DNA from: Rheinheimera sp. EpRS3
GTDB taxonomy: Bacteria; Pseudomonadota; Gammaproteobacteria; Enterobacterales; Alteromonadaceae
Direction of reading: 5' to 3'
DNA: 64,000 nt
Assembly: GCF_001513785.1 (NCBI RefSeq)
Contig: NZ_LNQS01000009.1
Span: 578,236 to 642,235 of the forward strand
Below, one piece after another: positions 45,544-54,825 of this stretch. Under the pieces are notes generated by a model that was not told the origin of the DNA, did no database searches, and was given only the letters and a program-made list of their open reading frames with translations. A program made the translations under genes and the position numbers. Within the stretch, counting starts at the first letter, position 1; each line of letters starts with the position of its first letter.

Positions 45544-46375
45544 AACTGTTTACCAGAATGATACCTGCTTCCAGAATAACAATTTTCTTATCTTTATATA
45601 AAGTACCAATAGCTTGCTTGTAGGCTTTTTTGCTAACGCCAAAGGTAGCGTAAATCAGCTCGGGTGAACTTTTATCTGTTAATGCCAGCTTGCCACCGTT
45701 TTGTTGCAGTTTTTTCAGTACCTGCTCAGTAAGTTCCAGTGCTTGCTTGTAAGTGGTAGCGTTTAAGCGCAGGTCAATTTTGCCATCGTCGCGTACTTTA
45801 ACAATAAAAGCCTGCATTTTTTCGCCCCGGCGCAGCGGTTTAAATACCTCGTTTTTGTACAATACGCCCCAGTGCTGATGATTTACGATAGCTTTATAGC
45901 CAATGTCAGTTTGTTCGCTGACAATAATGTCGATTTTATCACCAGGGTTATATTCAGGTGTGGTTTTGTGTAAGTGGCGGTCAAGTTTGCTGGAGGCAAC
46001 GATGCGGTTGCTGTTGTCGACATAACAATACAGCAGGTATTTATTGCCTTCTTTTAGCGGAATTTGCTGCTCACTGAAAGGCACCAATAGATCTTTTTTC
46101 AGGCCCCAATTAACAAAAGCGCCCACTTTAGTGGTGGCAATAACCTGTAGCTGGGCCACTTCACCGACTTTAATTTTCGGTTGTTCAGTTGTAGCGATAA
46201 GCTGATCTTCTGAGTCCAGATACAAAAATACATCCAGTTGCTGGCCAATCTCCAGGCCCGCCGGCGCCACATTATTGGGCAGCAGAATTTCACCCCAGCT
46301 TAAACCATCCAGATAAAAGCCAAATTTAACCTGTTTTTTTACCGTTAAACGGTTAACTTTTCCAAGAGCCAGCAT
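45542..46375 (-). CDS. cvfB: CvfB-like RNA-binding protein with S1 domains
   Basis: The 277-residue protein has tandem S1-type OB folds (VNRLTVKKQVKFGFYLDG at the start; VGAFVNWGLKKDLLVPFSEQ in the second; DIGYKAIVNHQHWGVLYKNEVF in the third) and a C-terminal winged helix (LIYATFGVSKKAYKQAIGTLY). This is the CvfB/YitL layout. CvfB binds RNA and affects virulence gene expression in Staphylococcus; in proteobacteria the role is unknown. Databases often mislabel it as GntR-type regulator. Divergent from rlmF. Confidence 0.9.
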   Translation of the reverse strand: MLALGKVNRLTVKKQVKFGFYLDGLSWGEILLPNNVAPAGLEIGQQLDVFLYLDSEDQLIATTEQPKIKVGEVAQLQVIATTKVGAFVNWGLKKDLLVPFSEQQIPLKEGNKYLLYCYVDNSNRIVASSKLDRHLHKTTPEYNPGDKIDIIVSEQTDIGYKAIVNHQHWGVLYKNEVFKPLRRGEKMQAFIVKVRDDGKIDLRLNATTYKQALELTEQVLKKLQQNGGKLALTDKSSPELIYATFGVSKKAYKQAIGTLYKDKKIVILEAGIILVNS

Positions 46376-46512
46376 GCAGTATCCAAAAGTTTGCCCTGAG
46401 CGGGCAGATTACAATGGCGGCTATTGTAGCGGTTTTTTTGCAGCACTGCTTCATATTAGCCATAGCATGATAAACTTAGCGCAATTTTTCCTGATACAGG
46501 CTCTGTCATAAA

Positions 46513-47430
46513 GTGTCGTCACAACAGTTACTTCATCCTCGCAATCTTCATCAGGGGCGCTACGACTTTGCCGCGCTGATTGCAACTTTACCGCAACTTG
46601 AAGCTTATGTGCGGTTGAATCCGTCGGCAGAGCCCACCATCGACTTTACTGACAGCCAGGCTGTGTTGCTGCTTAATCAGGCTTTACTGGCAAAATATTA
46701 TCAGGTGAAGTACTGGCAGTTACCACCGGGCTATTTGTGCCCGCCTATTCCGGGCCGGGCCGACTATGTGCATTATCTGGCAGATTTATTGGCGCGCAGC
46801 TATAACGAGCTACCAAAGGGCAAACAAATTAAATTGCTTGATATTGGCACCGGAGCCAATGTTATTTATCCGGTTATCGCCAGCCAGAGCTACGGCTGGC
46901 AGGTGTGTGGTACAGATATTGATGCAGTAGCAGTGAAAGCCGCAGCACTTATTGTTGCGGCTAACCCGGCGCTTAAATCGCATATTAATATTGTGCAGCA
47001 GCATGAGGCAAAGGCAATTTTCAGTGGGATAATTAAAAGCGACCAGCGGTTTCATCTGACCATGTGCAATCCGCCGTTTTTTGTATCTTCAGCAGAAGCT
47101 GAAGCGGCCAGTAGCAGAAAATGGGCTAATCTTGGTAAAGCCGGTCAGGGACATCAGCGCAACTTTGCCGGACAACAGCATGAGTTGTGGTGCGAAGGCG
47201 GAGAGCTTAAATTTATCAGCCAGATGATTACTGAAAGCCAGCTGTTTAAACAGCAGGTATCCTGGTTCAGTACTTTGGTATCACAGCAAAAGCATGTGAG
47301 CATACTGAAAAAACTGCTACGCAGTGTTGGCGCTGTGCAATCTGAAGTGATAGAGATGCGCCAGGGGCAAAAAGTCAGCCGTATTCTTGCCTGGAGCTTT
47401 CTGACACCACAGCAACAAACTCAGTGGTAA
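46513..47430 (+). CDS. rlmF: 23S rRNA (adenine-1618-N6)-methyltransferase RlmF
   Basis: The chosen start is GTG. The 305-residue protein has LHPRNLHQGRYDFAALI at the N-terminus, the SAM site LLDIGTGANVIYPVI and the catalytic NPPFF motif for base N-methylation. It matches E. coli RlmF (YbiN, 308 residues), which modifies A1618 of 23S rRNA. Single gene, divergent from cvfB. Confidence 0.95.
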   Translation: MSSQQLLHPRNLHQGRYDFAALIATLPQLEAYVRLNPSAEPTIDFTDSQAVLLLNQALLAKYYQVKYWQLPPGYLCPPIPGRADYVHYLADLLARSYNELPKGKQIKLLDIGTGANVIYPVIASQSYGWQVCGTDIDAVAVKAAALIVAANPALKSHINIVQQHEAKAIFSGIIKSDQRFHLTMCNPPFFVSSAEAEAASSRKWANLGKAGQGHQRNFAGQQHELWCEGGELKFISQMITESQLFKQQVSWFSTLVSQQKHVSILKKLLRSVGAVQSEVIEMRQGQKVSRILAWSFLTPQQQTQW

Positions 47431-47467
47431 TCTATAGTTTAATGTATTACTGCTAACGGCAGGCAGG

Positions 47468-47674
47468 TTAGTTTATACACTCTACTTTTTTACCAGCCGG
47501 TTCAGTATTGCGCAGTTTTTGCCAGATTTTTTCATGGAAGAAGTAACCGACGGTATTTACAGCGGGCTCTACTACCGCGATCAGGCCACCCAGCACAAAG
47601 CTGCCAGTGATCAGGTAAGTAACGGCAAAAGCAATGGTAAAATGCATAACAGCAAAAGTGATGGTCTTAGTCAT
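47468..47674 (-). CDS. DUF2061 small membrane protein
   Basis: A 68-residue protein with two membrane helices (about residues 5-22 and 25-46) and the conserved EPAVNTVGYFFHEKIW of DUF2061. Function unknown; widespread in proteobacteria as a single small gene. An AGGATATC site precedes the ATG on the minus strand. Confidence 0.88.
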   Translation of the reverse strand: MTKTITFAVMHFTIAFAVTYLITGSFVLGGLIAVVEPAVNTVGYFFHEKIWQKLRNTEPAGKKVECIN

Positions 47675-47800
47675 GGTGATATCCTCTGTAATCGCTATAG
47701 GTTAAATGATAGCGATTCTTAATATTGTTTAAAGTGAATAAACTGATTTAAGCTAATCGCTTTTATCAATGATGTTGTAACAAGCTTACCGGAGATAGGT

Positions 47801-48088
47801 ATGGACTGGCGACAATGGTTAGAGGTAAAACAGTTTGAGTTTCTACTGCATTGGTTTATGCGCCGCCAGCGCGAGTTAAAACTGGCTGAATTAAACGAGC
47901 CTTTAGCATATGACGGCTTTAGTATGTACGACCAGTTATGTCAACAGATGCTAAAAGAGGCTGAGGTGGCTTATCTGGAGCGATTTTCTCAGCCGGTAGT
48001 GCCTATTGCATTAACCAATATATTGCATCTGGCAGAGTTAGAGCTGGCTGGCAGGCCAGCCAGGCGGCCTGCGCAAACAGTGCATTAA
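47801..48088 (+). CDS. Hypothetical protein
   Basis: I do not recognise this 95-residue protein. It is helical and soluble with an aromatic N-terminus (MDWRQWLEVKQFEFLLHWFM) that could be amphipathic, and an Arg/Pro-rich C-terminus. CCGGAGATAGGT before the ATG is a fair ribosome-binding site, and codon use resembles neighbouring core genes. It converges on lapC. Confidence 0.6.
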   Translation: MDWRQWLEVKQFEFLLHWFMRRQRELKLAELNEPLAYDGFSMYDQLCQQMLKEAEVAYLERFSQPVVPIALTNILHLAELELAGRPARRPAQTVH

Positions 48089-48099
48089 AGAGGAGAGAG

Positions 48100-49614
48100 T
48101 TAATGCTCAGGTGTTTCGATCCGCTTTAACGCATCAATTAGCATGGGCAAATCAAGTTTATCGTTTAACGGCAGCAGTGTACCGGCAGACCAGACACCGT
48201 AACTGCCATCGGCACGCAGTATTACCATCTTGTCCTTTTTAAAGCTGATAATTTCCTGACCGCTGATATTAAGTTTAGGTAATGAGCGCGGTTTAAGCAG
48301 ATTGTCACCCAGCCAGCTGCCATGAGCGCTGCAGCCAGCCTGGGCTAATAAGGTAGGTAGCCAGTCCAGATGCTGGGTTACCTGGTGCGGCTGTAACTGG
48401 CGCAAAGCAGCCCAGTTTGACCAGACGTGAGCGGGCGCCAGATTAAACTGATTATGGCTGCCGGTAATGTTCATCAGCACGATATTGCTGTACTGCTGAT
48501 ATTCTTCCCAACGCAAATCTGGAGCGTCATCAAATAAAATAGCAAACTGACCGGAAACGCCGGTTTGTAGCCAGGGCAGGCCTATAACTTCAGTATCAGC
48601 GCTGCGGTTGATGCTGATATTGGCGGAAGAAAGCTGACCTAGCCAGCCCGGCTCTGCCAGCAGCTGCTGCTCTGTTTGGTTATCTATCATAAACTTACCA
48701 TACAGTAAGTTTAGTAAAGCTTCATTTTCAGCGCGCGGTGCAAAATGCTGCTCCAGCGGCCTTAAGCCCCGGCTGGCAGCAGAGCTTTTCAGCTGTTCGC
48801 TAAAGTTGCTGGTAACCAGCAACAGGGTTGACGCACCGGCATGATCCGCGCGGCATTCCAGCGCCTGATGAATAAACTGATTTGGCAGGCTGAGTTTATC
48901 CAGCTGAACCAGGGCACGGTTGTTTAAATCTACCAGCTGGTAACGGGCCAGAAAGGTTTTTGCGGTGGCCGGGTAAGATAGTGGCAGTACATTGTCCTGT
49001 TTGGTGACGTCGTACTTCAGGTTAGCATCTGCATAGATGTGTAGCAGATGGCTTAGCATAAAACTGCCGATAAAAAGCGTAAATAACGGCCGCGTAATAC
49101 CAGATTGCTTTAAACGTTCTACTTTTTTCCAGCAGTAGTTGCTGAGTGTCAGCTCAACAGCCAGCAGCAAAGTACCAACTGCCAGTACGATCAGTACAAA
49201 ATTACGTAAGTTGGTTACAATTTGCTGGCGCAGCAGCTCTGTAGCCTGTTCAATTGACGCACTGCCGATATGATAACCAAGGCTGGCATAGACATAGGCA
49301 TCGAAAATCAGCACAACCAACGCAGTGGTGGCCAATATAGCAGCCAGCCCGCGGACATGGCGCTGATATGGGAATACCAGCGACACCGGAAAAATAGTCA
49401 GGATAAAAAACATAAAGCATAAAAAAGCGGTGTGACCAATCCAGTTTAACAGCAGATACAACCAACCCAATACGGAAACCGGAGAAGGCTCGGCTAACCA
49501 GTAAGCGGACGTAACAGCCAGTGCCAGCAGAATATTAAAAAAACTGAACCAATGGCCCCAGTTAAGCAGGCGGTTTACTTTTTTTACCAGTGACAGATTA
49601 TTTTCCAGCACCAT
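48100..49614 (-). CDS. lapC: LapC/YejM (PbgA)-like inner-membrane protein, shortened
   Basis: The 504-residue protein has five membrane helices in the first 190 residues (DUF3413 region, RLLNWGHWFSFFNILLAL onward) and a periplasmic sulfatase-fold domain. E. coli YejM is 586; here the periplasmic domain is about 80 residues shorter and lacks clear metal-binding or nucleophile motifs. In E. coli YejM senses periplasmic lipopolysaccharide through its linker and controls LpxC proteolysis by binding LapB. The pair with yejL (six bases upstream) and the divergent yejK confirm the identity. Confidence 0.88.
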   Translation of the reverse strand: MVLENNLSLVKKVNRLLNWGHWFSFFNILLALAVTSAYWLAEPSPVSVLGWLYLLLNWIGHTAFLCFMFFILTIFPVSLVFPYQRHVRGLAAILATTALVVLIFDAYVYASLGYHIGSASIEQATELLRQQIVTNLRNFVLIVLAVGTLLLAVELTLSNYCWKKVERLKQSGITRPLFTLFIGSFMLSHLLHIYADANLKYDVTKQDNVLPLSYPATAKTFLARYQLVDLNNRALVQLDKLSLPNQFIHQALECRADHAGASTLLLVTSNFSEQLKSSAASRGLRPLEQHFAPRAENEALLNLLYGKFMIDNQTEQQLLAEPGWLGQLSSANISINRSADTEVIGLPWLQTGVSGQFAILFDDAPDLRWEEYQQYSNIVLMNITGSHNQFNLAPAHVWSNWAALRQLQPHQVTQHLDWLPTLLAQAGCSAHGSWLGDNLLKPRSLPKLNISGQEIISFKKDKMVILRADGSYGVWSAGTLLPLNDKLDLPMLIDALKRIETPEH

Positions 49615-49620
49615 AAGCGC

Positions 49621-49845
49621 TTAGTTCACTTTAGTATTTACGGCATCAGTTAATGCCTGATTAAAGTGTGCCACAACGGTTTGGCGCTGAGCGGCCGGTA
49701 CGCTGCTGTTAACAACATGGCTAATGGCATTACCCAGGCACATCAGGCTGAGTTCTGTGGTGGCTTTTTCGTTATGCAGTACGTCCAGTAACTGATTTAC
49801 CAGTTTTTCAATCTGGGTGGTGGAATACTTTGATACAATTGGCAT
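49621..49845 (-). CDS. yejL: YejL family protein (DUF1414)
   Basis: The 74-residue protein matches YejL: MPIVSKYSTTQIEKLVNQLLDVL and TELSLMCLGNAISHVVNSSV. E. coli YejL is 75 residues and of unknown role. It precedes lapC by six bases and is divergent from yejK, as in E. coli. Confidence 0.93.
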   Translation of the reverse strand: MPIVSKYSTTQIEKLVNQLLDVLHNEKATTELSLMCLGNAISHVVNSSVPAAQRQTVVAHFNQALTDAVNTKVN

Positions 49846-49915
49846 GAATTATCCGCAAGTCATGTGGTTTAAACAGTTAGAATAGTAACAGAATTCATTT
49901 TAAACAGGAAAAATT

Positions 49916-50962
49916 ATGTCAGTAGATGTGCAGCAGTTGGCGATAAATTACCTTGAGCTGGATGAACAAACGCAGAGTAAAGCGCACTACCGGCCATCTC
50001 TGGTTACACCTACGGCGGCGGTAGCGCATTTGGTTGAACAGTTACATCTGGCGTACAACGGTAAACCCGCCAAAGGCTATGCGGCTTTTAACGCCGATAA
50101 AGACCCGCAGGTTATGACAGTACTGAATGACTGGCAAAAGCAAACCTCAGACTTTCTCGTGCTTGCTAATATCTCTACCGCTGCGCTGGAGCAACAACTG
50201 CAGGCGCATCAGTTGCCGGAAAGCGGTTATTTGCTGATTTGTCATTACCGCTATCTGGCCAGTGATTATCTGCTGTATTGCTTGTTAGGTAGTAAAGATC
50301 ACTTCTCATTAAGTGATGATTTAGAGCTGGCAACATCACGCCATCTGGATATAGCCCGCATGCAACTGGCGGCACGGATCGATCTGACCGAGTATAAAAG
50401 TTCACCGGAGCAGGGCAAGTACATTAGTTTTATCCGTGGCCGGGCCGGGCGTAAAGTAGCTGATTTTTTTCTGGATTTTTTAGGCTGTGAAGAAGGCACA
50501 GATGCCCGGGTTAACAGTAAAGTGGTGTTGGCCTCGGTAGAAGAGTATTTTAGCGCTGCCGAGTTTGACAGTAATGAAAAAACGGATGCCCGTAAACAAG
50601 TGTTCAGCTACTGCGAAGAACGAGCCAAAGCCGGGCAGGATGTGGTGCTAACAGAGTTGTCGGCAGTTATTGATGAACAGGAGCAGCAAGGCTTCTTGCG
50701 CTATTGTCAGGAGCAACAGCTTGAAGTGGCTGATCAGTTTCCGGTTGAGGTAAAGGAGCTGAAAAAGCTGATTAAATTTGCCGGGCAGGGGGCGGGCTTA
50801 TCGTTAAGTTTCGAGCAGAAGTTGCTTGGCGACAGAGTGCAGTATGATCCACACAGTGATACGATTTTGATTAAAGGCACACCACCAAACCTGCGCGATC
50901 AGTTACAGCGCTTTATTCAGGGCTATTCGGCGTTTGATCGTGAACAGGGTTCCGCAGAGTAG
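49916..50962 (+). CDS. yejK: Nucleoid-associated protein YejK (NdpA)
   Basis: The 348-residue protein has the NdpA features: an N-terminal helical region, LATSRHLDIARMQLAARIDLTEY, ISFIRGRAGRKVADFFLDFLGC and an acidic C-terminal half. E. coli YejK is 335. It associates with the nucleoid and affects topoisomerases. Its 3' end overlaps the convergent DUF2897 gene by 50 bases. Confidence 0.94.
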   Translation: MSVDVQQLAINYLELDEQTQSKAHYRPSLVTPTAAVAHLVEQLHLAYNGKPAKGYAAFNADKDPQVMTVLNDWQKQTSDFLVLANISTAALEQQLQAHQLPESGYLLICHYRYLASDYLLYCLLGSKDHFSLSDDLELATSRHLDIARMQLAARIDLTEYKSSPEQGKYISFIRGRAGRKVADFFLDFLGCEEGTDARVNSKVVLASVEEYFSAAEFDSNEKTDARKQVFSYCEERAKAGQDVVLTELSAVIDEQEQQGFLRYCQEQQLEVADQFPVEVKELKKLIKFAGQGAGLSLSFEQKLLGDRVQYDPHSDTILIKGTPPNLRDQLQRFIQGYSAFDREQGSAE

Positions 50963-51113
50963 TGTTATGCTGCTTGGTAACGTTATCTTTATTGCCCTCT
51001 GCCTGTTTTGGTGATGAGGGCATCTTTAACTTTGCCGCGTGTTTTATCAGCAAAAGGTTGCTGATAACCACGCCAAAGGCCAGGATCAACGCCCAAAACA
51101 GCGGCCAGTTCAT
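50913..51113 (-). CDS. DUF2897 small membrane protein
   Basis: Start set at the ATG that overlaps the M15 gene stop (ATGA), giving [20 protein letters not shown] and 66 residues. One N-terminal membrane helix (about 4-24) is followed by a short basic and polar tail, as in DUF2897. Function unknown. It is the last gene of the EIIA-like/yffB/dapE/M15 operon and overlaps the 3' end of yejK by 50 bases. Confidence 0.75.
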   Translation of the reverse strand: MNWPLFWALILAFGVVISNLLLIKHAAKLKMPSSPKQAEGNKDNVTKQHNTTLRNPVHDQTPNSPE

Positions 51114-51796
51114 AGCTCTGCCAGGCAAATATTAGCGACATAGCGGTTGAAAATAGCGTCGAGGTGAGTTAACACCAGTTGCTGCTCCGCCAGTGGATGT
51201 TGTATCAGGCATTGACGCAATATATCGGCATTAAAGTTAGCCAGATAGACGCTGGCCAGCGGTTGGTAGCTTAGGTGCCAGGGTTCGGCGGCAACTCCTC
51301 CCTGAAACTCGCGGTAGGGCAGAAAAAAGCCAAACTCAGCCGCATATACGCTTAGCCACTGCTGTAGGCGGTAAAATGGGCCATTCGGGCCATATTCTGC
51401 CGGCTCAAGTTGCGGTTTGTAGTCTGGTGGCACTGCGCCAGCATCATATATATCAAGCTCTGTGCCCCAGTGATGGCGGCTGGCTCCGGGCAATGCAGAA
51501 TACAGCAGTACCGCATCGAGTTTAGCTTTGCCGGTTAAGCTGCTGATATCAATTACTTGCCCATCCTGATCGTAAACAGGCCTGTTGCCCGCTAACTTTG
51601 CCTGCCAAATAGCCGCCTGGCGCTGGTAAGAGCGAAAAGCAGAAACAATTTTTATCTCAATGCCAGCGGCTTTCGCTGCTGTACATAATGCGCTAAAGGG
51701 CTGCGCAACAGCTTTATGCAGCATAAAACCGTCTGAACGCGTTAGCAGGTGCTGCTCGCTCAGGCCAGTCAGAATATCGTTGCTGCAGTCAATCAT
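51110..51796 (-). CDS. M15-family D,D-carboxypeptidase (VanY-like)
   Basis: The 228-residue protein has the zinc motifs [10 protein letters not shown] (His and Asp) and EPWHLSY (Glu and His) of the VanY/DacB-like M15 enzymes, plus [13 protein letters not shown]. It should trim D-Ala-D-Ala ends or related peptides of the cell wall. No signal peptide is seen, so it may act in the cytoplasm on recycled muropeptides, or export may use another route. The start overlaps the dapE stop (ATGA). Linking a wall carboxypeptidase to dapE makes sense because diaminopimelate is a wall constituent. Confidence 0.88.
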   Translation of the reverse strand: MIDCSNDILTGLSEQHLLTRSDGFMLHKAVAQPFSALCTAAKAAGIEIKIVSAFRSYQRQAAIWQAKLAGNRPVYDQDGQVIDISSLTGKAKLDAVLLYSALPGASRHHWGTELDIYDAGAVPPDYKPQLEPAEYGPNGPFYRLQQWLSVYAAEFGFFLPYREFQGGVAAEPWHLSYQPLASVYLANFNADILRQCLIQHPLAEQQLVLTHLDAIFNRYVANICLAEL

Positions 51797-52935
51797 AAGC
51801 TTAATTCAAGCTGTTCCAGTACGGCTTCGTACATTTTGGCCAGTTGCTCCAAATCAGTTACTGACACACATTCATTAATTTTATGAATGGTAGCATTGCA
51901 GGGACCAAGTTCAACTACCTGGGCGCCAGTGGGGGCGATAAAGCGGCCGTCTGAAGTGCCTCCGGTGGTTTCCAGTCGGGTTTCAAAGCCTTGTACCTGA
52001 TAAATTGCTTTGACGGTAGCCGCCACCAGGCTGCCGCTGTCAGTTAAAAATGGCAGGCCGTTTAGTGTCCAGTCCAGATCATAGTTCAAACCGTGTTTGT
52101 CCAGCAGTGCGATAACACGTTGCTGCAGTTGCTCTGCGCTGCTTTGGGTGCTGTAGCGGAAGTTAAACATAACTTTTAGCTCACCCGGGATCACGTTTGA
52201 CGCGCCGGTGCCGGCATTAATATTGGCAATTTGAAAACTGGTTGCCGGAAAATAAGCATTACCGTTGTCCCATTGCTCTGCTGCTAGCTCCGCTAATGCT
52301 GGGGCGGCTTTGTGTACAGGGTTGTCTGCCAGTTGAGGGTAGGCAACATGGCCCTGAATACCTTTTACCGTAAGATGGCCGGTTAATGAACCGCGCCGGC
52401 CATTTTTAACCACATCACCGGCTTTTTGGCTGCTGGATGGCTCACCCACAATGCACCAGCTTATTTTTTCGTTACGTGCTTCCAGGGTTTCAATTACACG
52501 TTTGGTGCCGTTGATAAAAGGGCCTTCTTCATCGCTGGTAATCAGGTAAGCCAGATCGAATTTCGGCGTCGGATAGCGCTGCAAAAACCGCTCAGTGGCC
52601 ACTATCATCGCTGCCAGGCTGCCTTTCATATCCGCAGCGCCGCGGCCATACAGCGTGTCGCCAATAATGGTTGGTTCAAACGGCGGGGTGTGCCATTGTC
52701 CAACCGGCCCTGTCGGTACTACGTCAGTGTGGCCAGCAAAACAAAATACCGGTTTGTCGTTACCACGGCGGGCCCACATGTTTAACGTGTCGTCAAAATG
52801 CATAACTTCAATATTAAAACCCACAGCGGCTAAACGCGCTGCCATCAGTTGCTGGCAACCGGCATCGTCTGGTGTAACTGAGGGGCGCGAAATTAAGTCT
52901 TGTGTTAATGCCACTACGGCGCTTACAGCGGTCAT
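51793..52935 (-). CDS. dapE: Succinyl-diaminopimelate desuccinylase
   Basis: The 380-residue M20-family enzyme has [21 protein letters not shown] and [12 protein letters not shown], with the di-zinc ligands His, Asp and Glu and the catalytic Glu visible. E. coli DapE is 375. It releases L,L-diaminopimelate from its N-succinyl form for lysine and peptidoglycan synthesis. It overlaps both neighbours by four bases, so yffB, dapE and the M15 gene are translated together. Confidence 0.97.
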   Translation of the reverse strand: MTAVSAVVALTQDLISRPSVTPDDAGCQQLMAARLAAVGFNIEVMHFDDTLNMWARRGNDKPVFCFAGHTDVVPTGPVGQWHTPPFEPTIIGDTLYGRGAADMKGSLAAMIVATERFLQRYPTPKFDLAYLITSDEEGPFINGTKRVIETLEARNEKISWCIVGEPSSSQKAGDVVKNGRRGSLTGHLTVKGIQGHVAYPQLADNPVHKAAPALAELAAEQWDNGNAYFPATSFQIANINAGTGASNVIPGELKVMFNFRYSTQSSAEQLQQRVIALLDKHGLNYDLDWTLNGLPFLTDSGSLVAATVKAIYQVQGFETRLETTGGTSDGRFIAPTGAQVVELGPCNATIHKINECVSVTDLEQLAKMYEAVLEQLELSL

Positions 52936-53285
52936 GTTTTAAGTCCAAAAATATGTTGATAATCGGCAGGTTTAAAGCCCAAATAATGTTCGCCATTGTG
53001 CACCAGTAATGGGCGTTTAATCATGGCCGGTTGCGCGAGCATCAGTGCCAGTGCCTTTTGCTCTGTTAGATCCTCTTTATCGCTCTGAGGTAACTGACGG
53101 TAGGTTGTGCCCCGTGTATTAAGCAGGTTTTGCCAACCGCAATGTGCTGCGAAGGTTTGCAACTGCTCTGCTGTTAAACCATCAACGCGATAGTCAATAA
53201 ATTGATAAGGAATTTGCTGCTGTTCCAGCCAGCTACGTGCTTTTTTGATGGTGTCGCAATTTTTAATGCCGTATAGCGTAGTCAT
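52932..53285 (-). CDS. yffB: YffB, ArsC/Spx-family protein
   Basis: The 117-residue thioredoxin-fold protein has [11 protein letters not shown] (single Cys at position 9) and [17 protein letters not shown]. This is the YffB type, which lies just before dapE in E. coli as well. It resembles glutathione-dependent thiol reductases; the true substrate is unknown. It starts three bases after the EIIA-like gene. Confidence 0.9.
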   Translation of the reverse strand: MTTLYGIKNCDTIKKARSWLEQQQIPYQFIDYRVDGLTAEQLQTFAAHCGWQNLLNTRGTTYRQLPQSDKEDLTEQKALALMLAQPAMIKRPLLVHNGEHYLGFKPADYQHIFGLKT

Positions 53286-53288
53286 ATT

Positions 53289-53783
53289 TTACTTGTTCTT
53301 TAACTGAATAATTATGGCGGTATCTGTCGCCGCGGTAACATAACGCTGCATAGAAAATATCGCCTCGATAGCAGGGTGGGGTAAAACCATCAATGCTGCA
53401 TAACAGCCCTGCTCAGCTTGCAGATAATAAGGATCTAGCTTTAATACCGGTTGGCCTGCGCTAAGTTGTTGGCCTGAATTTGCCAGATACTCAATGCCCT
53501 GGCCCAAACCAGCCATGACGCTTGAGGGTAAATCCAGTTGCAGCGTCAGGCCACTGCTATGTTTAAAACTCAGCCGGCGCCGGCCGTTCAGGCTGCACTG
53601 ATACAGGCTGTTAAAAGGCGCCACCACGGTGCCCTGCTGTAACTTAATGCATAACGCCTGCTGCAGAATGCCACTGTTATACAGCCGATCTGGGTGTGCG
53701 CTTATGGGTAACAGCATACCGCAGGCGGGGCTTTTTACCGCAACACCTTGCATCTCGCTTAATTGCGTTAACCAGTTTAACAA
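53289..53783 (-). CDS. PTS EIIA-Glc-like protein lacking phospho-histidines
   Basis: The 164-residue protein has the overall sequence of glucose-type EIIA: VKSPACGMLLPISAHPD, then GTVVAPFNSLYQC, SSGLTLQLDLP and a C-terminal GQQLSAGQPVLKLDPYYL. In Crr the strand SGVELFVHFG carries the phosphorylated His 90 and NHAF the His 75. Here the aligned positions are an Asp (LQLDLP) and an Arg (RRRLSF). It should therefore not carry phosphate, and may be a regulatory or scaffolding relic. It is the first gene of a five-gene operon with yffB, dapE, M15 and DUF2897. Confidence 0.72.
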   Translation of the reverse strand: MLNWLTQLSEMQGVAVKSPACGMLLPISAHPDRLYNSGILQQALCIKLQQGTVVAPFNSLYQCSLNGRRRLSFKHSSGLTLQLDLPSSVMAGLGQGIEYLANSGQQLSAGQPVLKLDPYYLQAEQGCYAALMVLPHPAIEAIFSMQRYVTAATDTAIIIQLKNK

Positions 53784-54359
53784 CAGTGGAGGTCCTAAAA
53801 CAGAGCAGTGGCATTATCCTAATGCAAACCAACCTGATTACTCAATGAATTCGTATCATGGCGTGCACTGTAGAACGAAATAGCGATGGTGGTGAATACG
53901 TTAAATATGACATTTTAACGAACTTAGTATTATTTTTTCATGAAATCATTATTTTCGCTGGCAAATAACCTGACAACAGTCGTAGTTTTGTTGTGCTATA
54001 TAGGGTGGTGTTGTCCACAGATTTTGTGGATAACTTTGTGCGTAACGCTGTTTAACTTGCCTAAGTTTATGTAACTAAAAGACTAAACATTATGGCATAT
54101 TTTTTGTTAGTTTGTGTTTAAGCAAAAGGCAGCGCTAATGCTGCTAAAAAGTCAGTTTCATAATGGCACAGTGGCTAAATCTGGTTGAAATATTAGTTTT
54201 CCTTAAATGAATAAGCCGGTTTTACCTGAGTAAAGTGCATATTTTGCGATGACTGTATCCGTGCTGTTACACAACAAAAATACTACAGGGATATTGTCAG
54301 GGGTAAATACACCGGTTTTATGCTATCGTTCAGCTATTGCTTTTTAGTAGGAGGTGGTA
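53784..54359. other. A+T-rich intergenic region upstream of yfbV
   Basis: A stretch of 576 bases with no credible gene on either strand, unusually long for this gene-dense window. It must hold the promoter of the minus-strand EIIA-like operon at its left and of yfbV at its right. It contains a DnaA-box pair (separate entry), several A- and T-tracts and no strong hairpin. I see no tRNA, riboswitch or repeat. Confidence 0.6.
54011..54033. promoter_or_regulatory. Inverted pair of DnaA boxes
   Basis: TTGTCCACA (one mismatch to the TTATCCACA consensus) and TGTGGATAA (a perfect box on the other strand) face each other with five bases between. The palindrome around this pair lies about 330 bases ahead of yfbV. 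DnaA binding is inferred from the consensus only. Confidence 0.55.
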
Positions 54360-54806
54360 ATGCAGTATCCGCTTTATACAACCTTACGCGCCGGGCGCGA
54401 GTACAGCAAGATATGGCCTGCCCGAGCTGAGCTTAATAGCTTGTTTATTGAAAACAAGGTTATTTTACTAACGTCGCTAACAGGGCGATATTTGCCAGGC
54501 TTAGCGTTACTGTGTGCGGCTGTACAATACAGTTATCTGGGGGCAGCGTTTTTGCCACAAATTCTGGCCATGATGCTGTTTTTAGTATCGCTACCTTTGC
54601 AAGGCTGGTATTGGCTTGGCGTGCGTGCTGAAACGCAGCTACCGCCTTCAATTGCATCCTGGTACCAGCAGGTACGGCACCAAATGCAGCAGCACGGAGT
54701 AGAGCTGGCGCCCGTTTCGCAGCCCGGGCGATACAAAGATCTGGCGGCATTATTGAAAAAAGCCTACCAGCAGTTGGACAAAACTTTTATAAAGCAGTGG
54801 TTGTAA
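54360..54806 (+). CDS. yfbV: YfbV (UPF0208, DUF412) membrane protein
   Basis: Start set at the ATG six bases after TAGGAGG; a GTG two codons earlier is possible but badly spaced. The 148-residue protein begins MQYPLYTTLRAGREYSKIWP, has two membrane helices (about 45-62 and 68-88) and ends in a helical cytoplasmic tail. In E. coli YfbV confines MatP-controlled Ter-macrodomain constraint. Single gene. Confidence 0.92.
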   Translation: MQYPLYTTLRAGREYSKIWPARAELNSLFIENKVILLTSLTGRYLPGLALLCAAVQYSYLGAAFLPQILAMMLFLVSLPLQGWYWLGVRAETQLPPSIASWYQQVRHQMQQHGVELAPVSQPGRYKDLAALLKKAYQQLDKTFIKQWL

Positions 54807-54825
54807 CCACTGCTTTATATTACCG

